A stretch of 64,000 nt of DNA from Ceratorhiza oryzae-sativae (GCA_030998015.1 JARWMV010000250.1:434001-498000), one strand, 5' to 3'. Positions 35,570 through 47,608 are shown, counted from the first letter of the stretch. Numbers and translations: made by a program. Notes: generated from the sequence alone by a model not told the origin.

Positions 35570-36150
35570 GCTTCCTCGCCTACTGTGTTGTCCCATGAGG
35601 CTGTTGTTCCAGGTTCGTAATTTTTAAAGTGGCACCGGCTTGGGGTTATGGATTCTTCTGTTCGATTTTCTTGATACCGTCGACTTCCGCTCGGTGTCGT
35701 CGCCCTCACTCCTACGTTGTTAACCAAAAGCGTGCTCATTCATGGACTAAAGGCTTAATGGATGCAAATTTTATATTTTAGTGTGTTTGTTCTAATATTT
35801 CACTTCTTCAAATCTCCAACGCTCTCGGTTATAGAGTACATTGCATGAATGAACTAAATAGACGGTGTGGTGTTGGCGTGGCACAAGGAAAGAAGGGCAC
35901 CCATAATCTTCCGCCACACACAAACAAGGTTCAAACTTTGTTCAACTACCACTGGATCGGGCGTGGGTTGCAGAATCCGGGAAGTCGCCATGCGGCGAGC
36001 TAGAGTAGCCACATGACGATGTGTCGTGTGGCTATGATTGGCTGATACAGACACATTTAAGATTGTTCACAAGCCCCTATTGGTATTCCGCATCGGGATG
36101 ACCACTTTTTAATCAAACAGTATAACTATACTAACTCAAATTGTTATAGA
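35570..36150. other. Intergenic region
   Basis: This is the 3' flank of the dsRBD gene. No coding frame was recognised. Confidence 0.4.
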
Positions 36151-36154
36151 CGGA

Positions 36155-36206
36155 CACCCTTGGCAGCCGAGGGTGCGTAGGCAGATCCGTTGGTAGGTTC
36201 GAATCC
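36155..36206 (+). other. Hairpin followed by a tRNA T-loop-like motif
   Basis: CACCCT (36155-36160) pairs with AGGGTG (36170-36175) across a nine-base loop. GGTTCGAATCC follows at 36196-36206 and resembles a tRNA T-loop. The stems around the T-loop do not pair well, so this is at most a decayed tRNA or SINE-like fragment. Confidence 0.25.
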
Positions 36207-36224
36207 GAACAACCAGCTCCGAAT

Positions 36225-37881
36225 CTAAAAGTCATATATTTCAGGCTTATCTGATTGAAATACAACCCGCCTCGATTTCTTTTTAATCTTGTTTCCTGTA
36301 TCACCTTGCTCCTCTGTTATGGCAGTATTGGGGCTGTTATCGAGCGCAATGCTCACTCGCGCAGCATCAGAAGTCGATAACTTTGGAGGAGGGTGAGCGT
36401 GAGAATGAGATTCGAGTTGTATCGTGGCGGCAGGGGGCGCAGCGGTCTGTCGAGCGCCCACTCCTCCTTCGGCTCCGAGGTGCATTGTCTCAATGACTAG
36501 CCGTTTACGTGCACAGCGAAACGCGAGGTTATTTTCACCGCCTCCATGAAGACCTTTTTTCCCGTGGAGAACCTTGTTAGTTATTCATTGATGTAATAAG
36601 GACAAGCGTTTGACTCGCCTGAGCTGCTCATCCCCCGCAAAACGGATCTTGTGATCGATGGCGCCCGAAGTGTACCCGGAGACGGCGATGACAGTATCTT
36701 GACGAGACCATGGTGAGTCGGGAAGGCTAGAGGTGCAGTAGGGTCATCTTTATCACCCTGGGTTAGAGTATCGCCTTGCGTCTGGGATTGAAGGTAGACA
36801 CACCTCCAAAACCAGCAAAGGTTATACATCCGTCTGATAGGTGGGAGAGTTTACCGGCCCAGCCCGGGCCGCCCCATGAGTCGTTTGACAAAGTACTGCA
36901 GAGAGTGATGAAGGCCCCGGCTGATGTCCCTCGAAGGAGAGTTCGGATGGCAAGCAAGAAGCGGATGACATCCTACAAATTGGTCAACTACAATCCTTTG
37001 CATTGTATAGTTTTTGGCCCACATGTGGTTGCAGATCTCCCCATGATGAACTACCTAATTCGGGTATAACAATGCGGGTGGCTCTGCGAGCCGTGGTTGA
37101 CTCGGTACGCCTGCAAGTTGATGGTCAACGTTCGCTGACGTAACGCGCCAAATTCATACATACTGCTCTTGAATGAGTTTCCGTATGTGCTGCAGTGCAA
37201 TTGAGCAAGGCGAAGAGTCGGAGGCAAATGTTTGAGATAGAGGTATGGTCGTCAACTGGCCAATTTGTCGGCTATGCTCAATCACATTCATTGGAATTTG
37301 CATTGTCAAGTCAAAAGCGGCAGATTCTACCCGTGATGTGCTCAAATGAATAATGATGCTCAAATTAAATCCATGCCGAGGCCACACGTACCGTGGTTGA
37401 AGCCCGCCTGATTCGTAGCTCGTTGAGGGACGGTCGTCGAGAACTGCTTCATCTTTGCATACCGCCAAGCGATCTTCACTTCACCCTCTGGTTCAATCTC
37501 TGGATCTACTTCTTCACCATCGATAGAGCTATTTTCGATGGTATCGTTCGTCCACATACACCCCGAAACGAGGTCGTTAGCGTCGTCTTCCTGCGCAATG
37601 ATTACTACAGCATCTCCAGAAACGAGTCCTTGAGCGAGAGAGTAACGCGAGAGCATAGGACCCCATGCTGAATGGGCATCGGGGACACGAATAAGGAGAG
37701 TATGTCCTCTTGGCAGGCCATTTAGCCCAAGTAAATCATCGAGAGCAGCAAGCCCAGACAGTAAACTAGGCTCCGTTGTTGAGGGAGATGGGGGTGAGTT
37801 AAACACCACGTTGGCATCATCGGCGGGATTTTTCGGTGCTGAATATGGCTTGGATGGTGTCCGGCGTTTGAATGAGGACAT
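36225..37881 (-). CDS. ELP4: Elongator complex protein 4 (ELP4/PAXNEB)
   Basis: ELP4 forms the Elp456 RecA-like ring of Elongator, which modifies wobble uridines in tRNA. Exons 37881-37392, 37326-37164, 37110-37023, 36972-36804, 36747-36619 and 36541-36225 sum to 451 aa with all phases closing. Family blocks appear in order: MSSFKRRTPSKPYS, GLAALDDLLGLNGLPRGHTL, IEPEGEVKIAWRYAKMKQFS, SAAFDLTMQIPMNVIEH, TRIVIPELGSSSWGDLQP, VIRFLLAIRTLLRG, KLSHLSDGCITFAGFG, FPTHHGLVKILSSPSP, SVLRGMSSSGGENNLAFRCA, and RKRLVIETMHLG. The intron between exons 5 and 6 (36618-36542) uses a GCGAGT donor; the family sequence demands this join. The tail is low complexity and ends SDKPEIYDF. Confidence 0.9.
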
Positions 37882-38055
37882 GGTTGCGCAAATTCCCGAT
37901 GGACTAGGAAGCAAGCATATGAGATTAATTTGGTGGCGCTTAGATCAGGCTTCAACACAGACAAATAGCTATTCGCCTAAGTCGTGGTTCCTCAGGAGCT
38001 CTACAACGAAATCTTCGTTGCTCGTCGTATAAATTGTAGTCCGGAACATGTCGAT

Positions 38056-38364
38056 TTACCGCTTCACAGCGTACTTAGGGTAGTCAGGGGGGCACCAGCG
38101 AGTTCCCATAGGAATAATACAATTTCCATCTAATAAAACAGGCACAAGAAGTGTGAACACGACTAGCACCGCAATCAACTCAAAGAGGATTAGCAGCCTT
38201 AACAACGCAGGCTTTGTGACGGTTTGGAGCACCTTCAATCCAACGTACTTCCCAAGGGCGTGGGTCTGGGCATCTAGTGAGTAATGAACAGACATACCAT
38301 TTGGTAAGCTCAAGTTTCTAAGCACCCAAACGCACAATCGTGGGCTGGAAGAGCTATTCTCCAT
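38056..38364 (-). CDS. Small hypothetical protein with one membrane segment
   Basis: A 102-codon frame from ATG contains a strongly hydrophobic segment LLRLLILFELIAVLVVFTLL near its centre. The frame has no recognised domain, and a GTATGT donor-like site inside it may mean it is only one exon. Treat as tentative. Confidence 0.3.
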   Translation of the reverse strand: MENSSSSPRLCVWVLRNLSLPNGMSVHYSLDAQTHALGKYVGLKVLQTVTKPALLRLLILFELIAVLVVFTLLVPVLLDGNCIIPMGTRWCPPDYPKYAVKR

Positions 38365-38604
38365 TCCCTTTTAGTTATACCTATCATTTCCAAGGTAGAA
38401 TGGAATAGGCACGCTCATTCTGTTGCCAGTAATGATCCATAGTGCTGGTCGGGTACCCCATGCCCAAGTCGGCGTTGATCGTAAACAAAAGCCTTTTTAG
38501 AGGTGTGAAGGCGAGAACATGGGGTTACTGGGATAGGAAGGGTAAATGTAATATGTAGAATCCCTGTTTGGCCGTGTTGAAGGAATTGGGCTCCAAGGCT
38601 GATT

Positions 38605-38769
38605 GGATGCTTTCCCGTAAAACCTAACGCTAAGCTAAGCTAATCAACCCCAAAGTCTGGGTGACGTCCTACCTTGTCAATGACACATTACCTCATTTTG
38701 TAATCGCTCCACAGTGTAAATTGTTTAGCTTAGCTTAGCGTTAGATTTAGATCTTACGGGAAGGCATCC
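38605..38769. mobile_element. MITE-like non-autonomous DNA transposon, 165 bp
   Basis: The ends are inverted repeats. The left starts GGATGCTTTCCCGTAA, and the right read backwards starts GGATGCCTTCCCGTAA. Both then share the identical 20-base block CTAACGCTAAGCTAAGCTAA; the right arm has about eight extra bases before it. The trinucleotide ATT flanks both ends (38602-38604 and 38770-38772), as expected for a target-site duplication. The centre (about 75 bp) has no coding capacity. A 3-bp duplication fits PIF/Harbinger-like elements, although ATT is not their usual TWA. Confidence 0.7.
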
Positions 38770-39129
38770 ATTGAAATCTAAAAGTGTGTTGTGTAACCCG
38801 GTGTATTCCAAAGGAAAACGCGCCTCGTGCTCGAAATATAGTTTGGATGCTCCATAAACCAGTATAAGATTTTTCGTCCGTCAGCCCCAATAACTAGGAG
38901 CCCTAATGATGGAGCTTCGGCGACAAATAATCGGAATAAAAATATCTTGTGGATCTTTCCTATCTCCTCTGATGTAGCTCGATAGTTTAGTAAGTAACAA
39001 GAGTGCAGCCAATTGTGAAAGCCGTTCTACATCCTCGGGATAATCCTGTGGGAGAGCCGGGTCGTTGTTTACGAGGAAAGAGTCTAGCGAGGTGTTTTAG
39101 CTGGCTAACAAACTGTGACAGTTGTCGAA

Positions 39130-39946
39130 CTAATGGCAGCGTGCCCCCCAATGAGAGCTAGGCTGGCCGTAAGACTTCGAAGAATACGCAAGCCAGAACG
39201 GAGAGGCTTCTTGCGGGACGATAACTAGGCCGCTGAGAGCATCAATCGGCAGCCTTGGCTCCAGGTTAAACTGTGGATCGGTAAACTCGAGGATATACAT
39301 TGGATGGGAGAGCCAAGCAGGGGCAGTAAACTCAAGCTCGGGCGAGAATAAGGCACATTGCACTGATTGAATGAAGGGTCGTCAAAGTACCTCAATGTCA
39401 CGAATCAAACAATTGATATCCTGAAGTTTAGGGAAGAGACGAGCCGGTTTCGAATAAGTCGCTAGGGAGATCTAATCATAGGCGTTATAGGGGCCACCAC
39501 TTTTGACCCATCAACCACTTCCCTGCTGACGGGGCGTGGACGTGAAAACGTTTCATGGTCGTCTCCATCAAATTGTTGTTAATACGCTGTATAACGCCCA
39601 TTAATTCTTCTGGGTGAATCGGGTGTTCTACAAGCCCAGTCTCGAACAACACTTCCAGAGATGAGGTCTGAGGTTGTTATTCACACTATTTCTTTACTAT
39701 GTAAACAATAGGCAATATCGTATAAAAGAAACGAGTTGAAACTAGTGCGATGTTGGATTGCTCGAACCGCAGTAAGAGGCTCCAGTATTTCGGATGGCCA
39801 TGCGTGCCAAAGACCAGACGGCCACATTTCTCAGCAGTTATGAGAGCACGGTAAAAACAGCACCAAGGAATCTGAGTGTCGAGGCCATAGTGGTAGCCGA
39901 GTACAAAACGCAACAACCCACGTGATAGAACCCCTAACTCTCTCAT
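39130..39946 (-). CDS. Hypothetical protein, possibly broken
   Basis: Three protein-like stretches lie in series. The first, from the ATG at 39946, reads MRELGVLSRGLLRFVLGYHY then WCCFYRALITAEKCGRLVFG. A second near 39660-39480 reads SLEVLFETGLVEHPIHPEEL and later KWLMGQKWWPL before a stop. A third, ending at 39130, reads LEFTAPAWLSHPMYILEFTD and RLPIDALSGLVIVPQEASPF. They cannot be joined cleanly without very short introns or frame changes. They may form one spliced gene, two genes, or a relic. No family was recognised. Confidence 0.35.
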
Positions 39947-40122
39947 ATCTCAAGCTCTCCCACCCATGACCACAAACAATTCTTGAATGACATGTAATGT
40001 CTAACATAGAGGTATCGCTTATCACTAGACGATTAAATAAATAAATAATCGGCATCCTTGTGGTTACATTAATGTAGACATATCAAACATACAGCCCGAT
40101 TGGTAGCTCGTAAAACCTGGGA

Positions 40123-41618
40123 TTAATCCCGTTCTCTCACAAGATCTTTCCGCCCTCTTCTCAAGCGCTCAGCCAGGTCGATCTTGGCCCCACCACCATA
40201 AAGTGCCTTCTCTTGCTCCCTCATAAATGCTCCCTTTCCTCCCTCCTTGCTCGCTCTCATTCTTGCAGCCTCCTCCTTGGCCGCCTCTTCCTCTTCAAGC
40301 TTCTTTATCTGGGCCAAGCGGACGTCGCGCTCGGACTCCATAGCGGTGGCGTTGGCGGACATGGCTGCTAGCCGAGCAGCTCGTTCTTCCGCTGTCGGTT
40401 GAACAGGGGCGTGTGTTCGAGGTGGTGGGGAAGCACGGCGAGGCGGGGAGGATCGGCGGGGAGGCGGAGAACGACGGCGGTGAGAAGCTGGAGAGCGATG
40501 CGCTGCTGGGGAGCGTGCCCGGCGTTCACGAGGCGGTGAGGAGCGGCGACCGTAAGAATAATCCGGTGATCTGGAACGACGCCTAGCACCACTATCTGCA
40601 CCACGCCGGACAGGAGAACGAGAGCGAGAACGATTGCGGGGAGGGGTATCATCTGAATGACGGTACTGTGGTGGAGAATCGTCTGAACGACCACGGGCTG
40701 GAGGTGAGTCGTAACGAGAACGACGAGGCGGGGAATCATAGCGAGAGCGGCGTGGAGAATCACCGTGGCGGGACCTGCGAGGTTCAGGAGAAACCGACCG
40801 ATCGCCCTTTCTCCGTCCATGACGGTCGTAATCCTCGTCTCGACGTCTAGATCTAGGCGAAAGCGAACGCTCGTCACGATGTCTTCGCTCTTTCTTCTTC
40901 TCTTTCTTTAATCGCTTCCGCTCCTCTTTATCCTTGGCTTTATCCTCCACAATACCGGCTCGTTCCTTCATGGCACGTAACCGGAGTGGATTAGACATCA
41001 ACGCGGCGTACTCGGCTTGCTCTTGTTGCTTGATCGCGAACATCGGGTCCTCGCGAATCTTGGATGCGGTATCGCGAGCCGTGTTGGCATTTTGTATCGC
41101 AATGAAATTTTTGTGCGATGCGCCAACCTAACCGAATCCATTAGACCGTTCAAGTTCGCGCCGGGCAAGGAAAACATACCTTTGCAGCCTCGTCACCAGT
41201 GAGCATCTGATCAACGCGCTTCTTGCCCAACAAGTAGTCTTCGAGCTCATTGGCACTCGGTCCGCCTCCAGTTGCCGGTGTAGCGTACATCCACTCCAGT
41301 TTCTCTACTTTCTTTTTCCCCGTTTGAGCTTCTTGAAGCCGTTGCAACTCTTGCAGCTGACGCTCCTCCTCCAGCTCTTTACGAAGCTGGTCAAGCTTTT
41401 TCTTCTCTGCAAGCTATATCGGAACTGTGTCAGCAATAAGCCTTAGCCGGGCGCACATTTTAACTACGCACAGCTTTCTTCTCCTCCAGCCACACCCGCT
41501 CCTGATTCTTCATCAGGAGCGGATGCCACGACTTCTTCATGTTCAAGTCACCACCTAGACAAACAAATTAACTTAACGCTATGGGAACATCATAATTAGC
41601 CTAATACTTACCACCCAT
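40123..41618 (-). CDS. CWC25: Pre-mRNA-splicing factor CWC25
   Basis: CWC25 joins the spliceosome after Prp2 and promotes the first catalytic step. Exon 1 is seven bases (41618-41612), then 41554-41472, 41413-41180 and 41127-40123, summing to 442 aa. The N-terminal CIR domain is typical: [20 protein letters not shown] followed by [10 protein letters not shown]. Next come [37 protein letters not shown] and [16 protein letters not shown]. The family-defining [20 protein letters not shown] follows, then [14 protein letters not shown]. The rest is Arg/Ser-rich (RS-like), with repeated [12 protein letters not shown] units, and ends in an acidic/basic helix and [17 protein letters not shown]. Confidence 0.92.
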
Positions 41619-42070
41619 CTTGACTAAATGTAAGACTACTACTGTTAAGAGACTTGGGTTGGTAGTTGGTGATGGTCGTGCGGAGCAAAGGAGACTCCGG
41701 TGGCAGTGGAATTCGCACGTGATATGGGGTGATGACATAAAAATAATTTATCAAATCCTATTTCCCAATTCCTTCCGATACATCCATACTCCCAGGACCG
41801 AGTTTCATGACTGTGCTATGATAGGCAAGACATAGTTGCATGCCAACAAAAACTGATCGCATAACACCCACCTGCTATCTTTAGGACTTCATCTAATTTA
41901 TTGAATCGAGAATACTGAGGTGATATCGCTTGGCATTCATTCATCGGCACGTCATTCGTGGACACATTGGAGCTGATTATTGGTACGCAGTGGTCCCAAC
42001 AGCCCTACCACAGGAAATTACTTAAATTCGATTCGGGCGGCCGCCTTGCCTTCAGCTACCCTTCTCCACG

Positions 42071-44528
42071 ATGGCCCTCAACTCACTTCGACGAGTCATG
42101 CCGGTGGCCGTCAGGCAACTCCGCACTGGTTCTCATCAAGGTATAATGAGGAAAATCAATTTCACGCATCGCGTACCCCACAGAAATCTACTCCAGGGAC
42201 CATATCGCTCAATGCACACCTTTCCTCCACCCCGCCACCCTCCAGACCTTTCTTCGCCGCCGTTTTCCCGGATATGGGTACTGCTTCCGCTGGGTATTGG
42301 CGCACTATTGTACTCGCGCGAGAGTCCGTTTGAGATATCCACCATGCTCTCCTCGCCGAACATAATCCCCAGTGGCACTTACCCTCGGCTCACTATGATC
42401 GACTCGCCAAACGAACCACGCACCTCGTTGCTTGCCCAGTTTGTCGAGTTTCTCCGCTTCCGGATATGGGAGCCAATTCGAACTAGCATTCGATTCCTTC
42501 ACTTGCTCGGCATCTTCCTCCCAGTCATGCTGACGGCCCCTATGATCCTCATCGGGTCCCAAGAGGAGCGCTATGGCGGTGATCGATGGGGTGCGGTATG
42601 GTGGTACGGATTGCTGGTCAAATCAATGCAACGTGCTGGCCCCACGTTTATCAAGGTAAATCCCTGCCTTCTGACGACACCGCTGGGTCACTAATTTGTC
42701 GTTTCAGCTATCACAATGGGCAGGTTCTCGAGAGGATCTATTCCCCGCCATTTTATGTGATAAACTAGGCTCGCTACATTCCAACGGGAAACCTCATAGT
42801 CTGGCGCACACAACACATGTGATTGAGCGTGTGTTTGGTCGCGCATTTAATGAGGTGTTCGAAGCGTTTGAAACCACACCTATCGGTGTCGGGGCTATTG
42901 CTCAGGTAAGCCGACCTTGCAATCAACACATCACACAGTTGGAGTTACCTTTATGTGACAACCCAAGGTATACCGTGCTACCCTCAAGAGCGATCTGCAT
43001 CCGTTTTCCGCTGGCTCAGCGTCCGACCAGCTCGATCGTCCTGTAGCCCCTATTCCACAGACCCCTAAAACCTCTGTCGCGATTAAAATTCTTCATCCCA
43101 ATGTCCGTAAACAAATCTCTCGGGATCTTACCATTCTGTCTGTGTTTGCACGCGCCATCAATATGCTCCCTGGTCTCGAGTGGCTTTCGCTCCCCGATGA
43201 GGTACGGGTATTTGGAGACATGATGCAGCAGCAGATCGATCTCAGACACGAGGCGCGGAACCTCTCACAATTCGAGCATAACTTTGGACGTGATGGGTTG
43301 GGCGGAAAGCCCGGAAGGGTTAAGACGGCTGTCGTTTTTCCAAGACCGCTCGTTGATTGGAGCACAGACGAAGTTTTGGTTGAGGAGTATGCGGATGCTG
43401 TTCCGCTCAAATATTTCCTGAGGCATGGCGGCGGCCCGTTTGACCATCGGATTGCTAACCTTGGGCTTGATGCGTTCTTGGTAAGCCCCCGAAAGCTCTG
43501 AAGAGCTGTATGCTGTTGACATAGTGGGCTTTGTGCACTTGGACGTGATTCTAGAACATGCTCCTGCTTGACAATTTTGTCCACGCGGACTTGCACCCCG
43601 GAAACATTATGATCAAGTTCTACAAGCCAACGACGAAAGATATGTTCTATGATTTCTTCTCGTCCATCCTCAACAGCGGCGGGCCACCTTTGAATGTCAA
43701 CGCGCACAACGAATCAGACGTAATCGTTGCTCACTTGCGACAATGTGCCAGCTCTCCTACTGAGTGGCGTCAAGCCCTTCATGAGCTCGAAGAAGACGGG
43801 TACCAGCCTGAGATCGTCTTTCTCGACGCTGGGCTTGTCACTGTCCTCTCTGAGCGAAACCGACATAACTTCCTCGACCTTTTCCGCGCCATTTCCGAAT
43901 TCGATGGCTACCGAGTCGGTCAGCTCATGGTGCAACGATGTCGCTCACCTCAGCTCGCAATTGACCCGGACATCTTCGCGCTCAAGATTCAGCATCTCGT
44001 ATTAGGAGTGAAGCGCAAGACCTTTTCGCTTGGGCGGATCAAGATTGCGGACGTGTTGTATGAAGTGCTGAAGGCCGTAAGGACCCATCACGTGCGCATG
44101 GAGGCAGACTTTGTCAACACTGTCATCTCGTTGCTGTTGCTTGAGGGCATTGGGAGGCAACTCGACCCCCAGATGGATTTGCTCAAGAGCTCGCTCCCAA
44201 TCCTTAGACAGCTTGGAAGGCAGACTGCAGCAAAAGATGCCATGGCTGAATTGCCGAGTGGCAACTTTGGCGCAATGCTCAAGGTATGTTTACAGAGCTC
44301 GTTAGCCTTGCCACCCGCTCACCACCGATCCTTGTCCCGCAAAAACTCTGGAACCTTGTAGATCTGGGTATATCTGGAAGCGCGTCAACTTGCCTCTTCC
44401 ACCGTGGTCAATCTGGATGAGATGGTGCAGTATGATTGGTATGTCTTCAACTTTGCTCCCAGTACCACCCGATCGCTGAATCGTCGCCATTGCCTCCGTC
44501 TTCAAATAGGTTTAGCCCAAACATCTAA
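42071..44528 (+). CDS. ABC1/ADCK family atypical kinase-like protein, mitochondrial
   Basis: UbiB/ABC1 proteins are atypical kinase-fold ATPases of mitochondria; COQ8 supports ubiquinone synthesis. Exons 42071-42655, 42708-42905, 42968-43480, 43555-44283, 44362-44438 and 44510-44528 sum to 706 aa. The N-terminus is Arg-rich and presequence-like (MALNSLRRVMPVAVRQLRTG), followed by a hydrophobic stretch (IWVLLPLGIGALLY). The block GPTFIKLSQWAGSREDLFPA corresponds to the KxGQ motif but has Ser where COQ8 has Gly. Further motifs are GVGAIAQVYRATL, the ATP Lys in SVAIKILHPNV, EVLVEEYADAVPL, the catalytic loop NFVHADLHPGNIMIK, and FLDAGLVTVLSERN in place of DFG. WASTR-x-DLFP-like flanks suggest the ADCK2/MCP2 branch more than COQ8. 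Confidence 0.85.
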
Positions 44529-45332
44529 TGGGACAGTATTCTCACACCATATGCTCCTTTTCTTTCATTCTTTAGACCCCTTCTCCTGGAATTCACCACA
44601 ACGAACTTCTAGAATTGCATGTGATGCCGTGTGGCAAAATTATTGCGTACACGGGTTGTTTTTATTATCTCTACTTGTCCTGAGCGTTCTTTATGCCATT
44701 TCTATACATGTTATTATGACCTTACGGCCGCGATTCTGCTACAAACTCATTACGCCCGTCGGCTCAACCTAGACATCGATGATCAACCGTCAAAAGTAGC
44801 CACTCGCCTATCCGCTGGCAACGGCAGAGTACCCCGGTCAGACCTGGTCAGCGCGGGGCTTTCGAACTCCGAAAACAAACGTACCCGGATGTATCATACC
44901 GAAGACACGCCAAAGCTTTCCAATCATGGAACCATGTTCCAATCACCCCTGGACCACTCGCGGACTCCGACAAACCGCTGCAGCTCGTGTTTACCCAGGT
45001 ACACTATGTTCCCGATACCAACCGACCCCAAGCGGCTCACACTGCCTCGCGCCGATCGTATTTATTAATTCAACAATCAATCATGGTCCTAACGAGAGTG
45101 AATATATTGATACATCAGCTCTTCCTGTTCACATATGACATATAAAATATACGAAACGAGAAATGGTGAACAGGGAAAGCCAACAACAGAGCTCATCCGA
45201 AAACACGACAAAGTACTGTGATAGAGTAGCGCATACATTATATACAGCGGTAGAGTATGCCGAAGAAAAGCAAATGGGAATGAAGTGGTGTGATGTGCAG
45301 ACGTGGAAACCATCAAATTCTACGGGTATAAA
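44529..45332. other. Intergenic region
   Basis: A 145-codon frame at 44631-45068 starts without good context and shows no domain. The region contains the convergent 3' ends of the ABC1 kinase-like and transcription factor genes. Confidence 0.4.
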
Positions 45333-47608
45333 CTACTTGAGAGCTATCTCAGGATAAAATACACTGGCGTTCGAATCTCATCAGCATGATCACCTGCACG
45401 CATATATGATATACTCACCGGCACTCTTTCCCCGCCTTCTTCAAATGTCTGAGTGACAGGAACATGAAGATCAGATAATCTGTTATGCGACATAGCTAAC
45501 GTAACTCACCGTACAAGTGCATCCTTGCGACTCATCTGAATGTTACACCCCTTACAGACAGCCGCGCCCGTGGGTTTGAGTTCCCCGAAGTCAGTGGCGT
45601 CGTTAGGTTTCAGGCGACCAGATGCGATAAACTCCTCCTCTTCCGACTTGTGCTTATGCATATGGCGGCTCATATCAGCCTCGCGACTGACTGAGCCATC
45701 ACAGCGCTTTCCCTCAACTGGGCAAACATAGGTACAGTAGACGCGCCTCGAACCTCGGGATCGTTTTGAAGATTTTCGGCTGGGCTGAGTGATTGGGACA
45801 TTATCGAACTGGATAACTTGCTCATGCTCAGACATCTTGACGGCGCGAGTATACGGGTGGTAGTGAGTGTTGTCACTTGACTTGGAAGGTGAGGAGCGCC
45901 CAATTAAGTTCGACGACGGGCCTGGAGAAGTATTATGTGCGGAGCCAGCCTTCACATCAGCACACGTGGATTTCAGGGGCTTTTGTGCTGAAGTGCTTGA
46001 TGACGGAGAATTGGCTGCCTGAAAGGAGACGTGTGTAGATGCCTGATGGCTCAGTCGTGAAACAGAGGGCGTGCGTTGGGCAGGCGTTTCAACTTGAAAG
46101 TTGTCGGCGTACAGCTGGGACGCTACCGACTGTTCCAGCATAGGGTGGCTAGGGCTACCAGCAGCGGCCAGGTACCCTTGGTCACTGATGGCTCCTCGAC
46201 GCTGTCTGACAATCGGTTCAGAGGACGTGCTCAGTGAGGGGCTAGGCAATGATTTTCCAGAAGTTGAAGGCCGCGATGGGCCAACCAGAGGCTCGCTATA
46301 TCTATGCTGCAACTCCTCGTTGCCCAAGAACGGGGTGCCAGCGTCGCTGAGATTGTTTTGGATCGACGGCGAAGAGTTGAAGCTTCCGTAGGAAGACGAG
46401 GAGTAGGCGACTGAGCTCCATGAATCCGAATCTTTGAGAGAGGAGTGTGTAACTTAGCCACCAGAGCACAGAAAACCCGAACAGTTCAACTCACCAACTG
46501 GCGCGTTTACAGGTACTGCTTCGAAAGGATGCTCTACATGAATTGATAGTCTGACCGTTGCCTCCGATGCTCGTCGGTCTAGAAAAAGTGTCAGCGAGAG
46601 GAACGTGAGGTAGCGCAACAAACCCACCTGACGAGGGGTCGGGAATATCTATATGCAGAGGATCTAGTTGACTATTATCTATGTCTCTATTCAAAGCCAG
46701 GCTATCTTTGAAGAAGGGTATTACCTACTCAAGTAAAGGTCGTCTAGAGAGCCCGCGCTAGGGAAGTGGTCGGCCGACCCGGACTGAAAATGGTCAAAGG
46801 ACGATCTTGATTCTTGGGCGTGCGCCGCATAGCCAGATGCTAGTGGGGCTGGGGAAGATTGATTTTGAGGATACGTGTAGTCAAAATCTTAGGGATGGGT
46901 GAGGTGGTGAGTGGCGCTAGGACACGCAAGAGAAGAAAAAAAGGCGCGGTTACCTGCAACTTCCGCCGCGCTGATTTCACCCATGCCAGTATAGTTGTTC
47001 GACATGCTGGTATCTTCAGTTGTTTTAGTGATAATTGTTCGTATCATTGGGAGATTTCTCACATAGTTGGTAGAAGGAGTAGTCAAACGGCGGGGCGAGT
47101 CCCGGGGATTGATCGTCTGGGTAGCAAGGCTCAGTTGGTGAGGACCAGATCAGCGAACGAGGCATCAGATTGGCCTACAAGTAGTTTCGGGCGATCTGTT
47201 CTGAAGGGCGAGCAATGACTTGGTGGCCAAATTTCCCTGGCCATCTAGAGTCGAAAACGTTGGCATAGGGGAAGCCTGAGAACCTAAACAGATCCTAAGC
47301 AATGAACACTCAATAACTGGCTGGGTACACTCACTGCTGGCCAGAGCAGTGTACGTATCAATATATGGCGGGCTTGGCATTAGATTCTCCAGCATGGTTT
47401 CGCCCAAGTGTGGCGCTGATTGGCTTGTGGTCGCCAAATACGGGTTTGAGGTCGTACTATCCCTCTGAAACCGCGCACTGGGGCACTCAGTGTGCCTTTG
47501 ATTCGACTCCAGCAGGTTTTTCTCGGTGGCCAAATTTATTGTGCCGTCTGGAGCGAATCGAGGAGGAGAGGGGGTTGATGAAACTGGTGTGATATGGCCC
47601 AATCGCAT
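45333..47608 (-). CDS. Ten-exon C2H2-type zinc-finger transcription factor-like protein
   Basis: Exons 47608-47335, 47283-47179, 47116-47063, 47013-46954, 46887-46725, 46686-46628, 46578-46495, 46431-45510, 45448-45419 and 45363-45333 sum to 593 aa. The first 400 residues are disordered and Ser/Pro/Asn-rich (LAPPFDYSFYQLYTS, FDYTYPQNQSSPAPLASGYA). The C-terminal finger region has RVYCTYVCPVEGKRCDGSVS, ADMSRHMHKHKSEEEEF, then VCKGCNIQMSRKDALVRHLK with a following KKAGKEC. This gives one degenerate and one C2H-C type finger; the last splices fall inside the second finger. The start is the ATG at 47608, which is the most upstream ATG supported by phase. A similar finger layout occurs in the gene at 9-11 kb. 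Confidence 0.75.

Noticed and set aside
36776..37069. Plus-strand frame with TPPKPAKVIHPSDRW
   Set aside because: It starts at TTG, has an in-frame stop just upstream, and is antisense to ELP4 exons whose conserved blocks are clear.
44631..45068. 145-codon frame after the ABC1 kinase-like gene
   Set aside because: No domain and no ATG context; it lies in the 3' flank.
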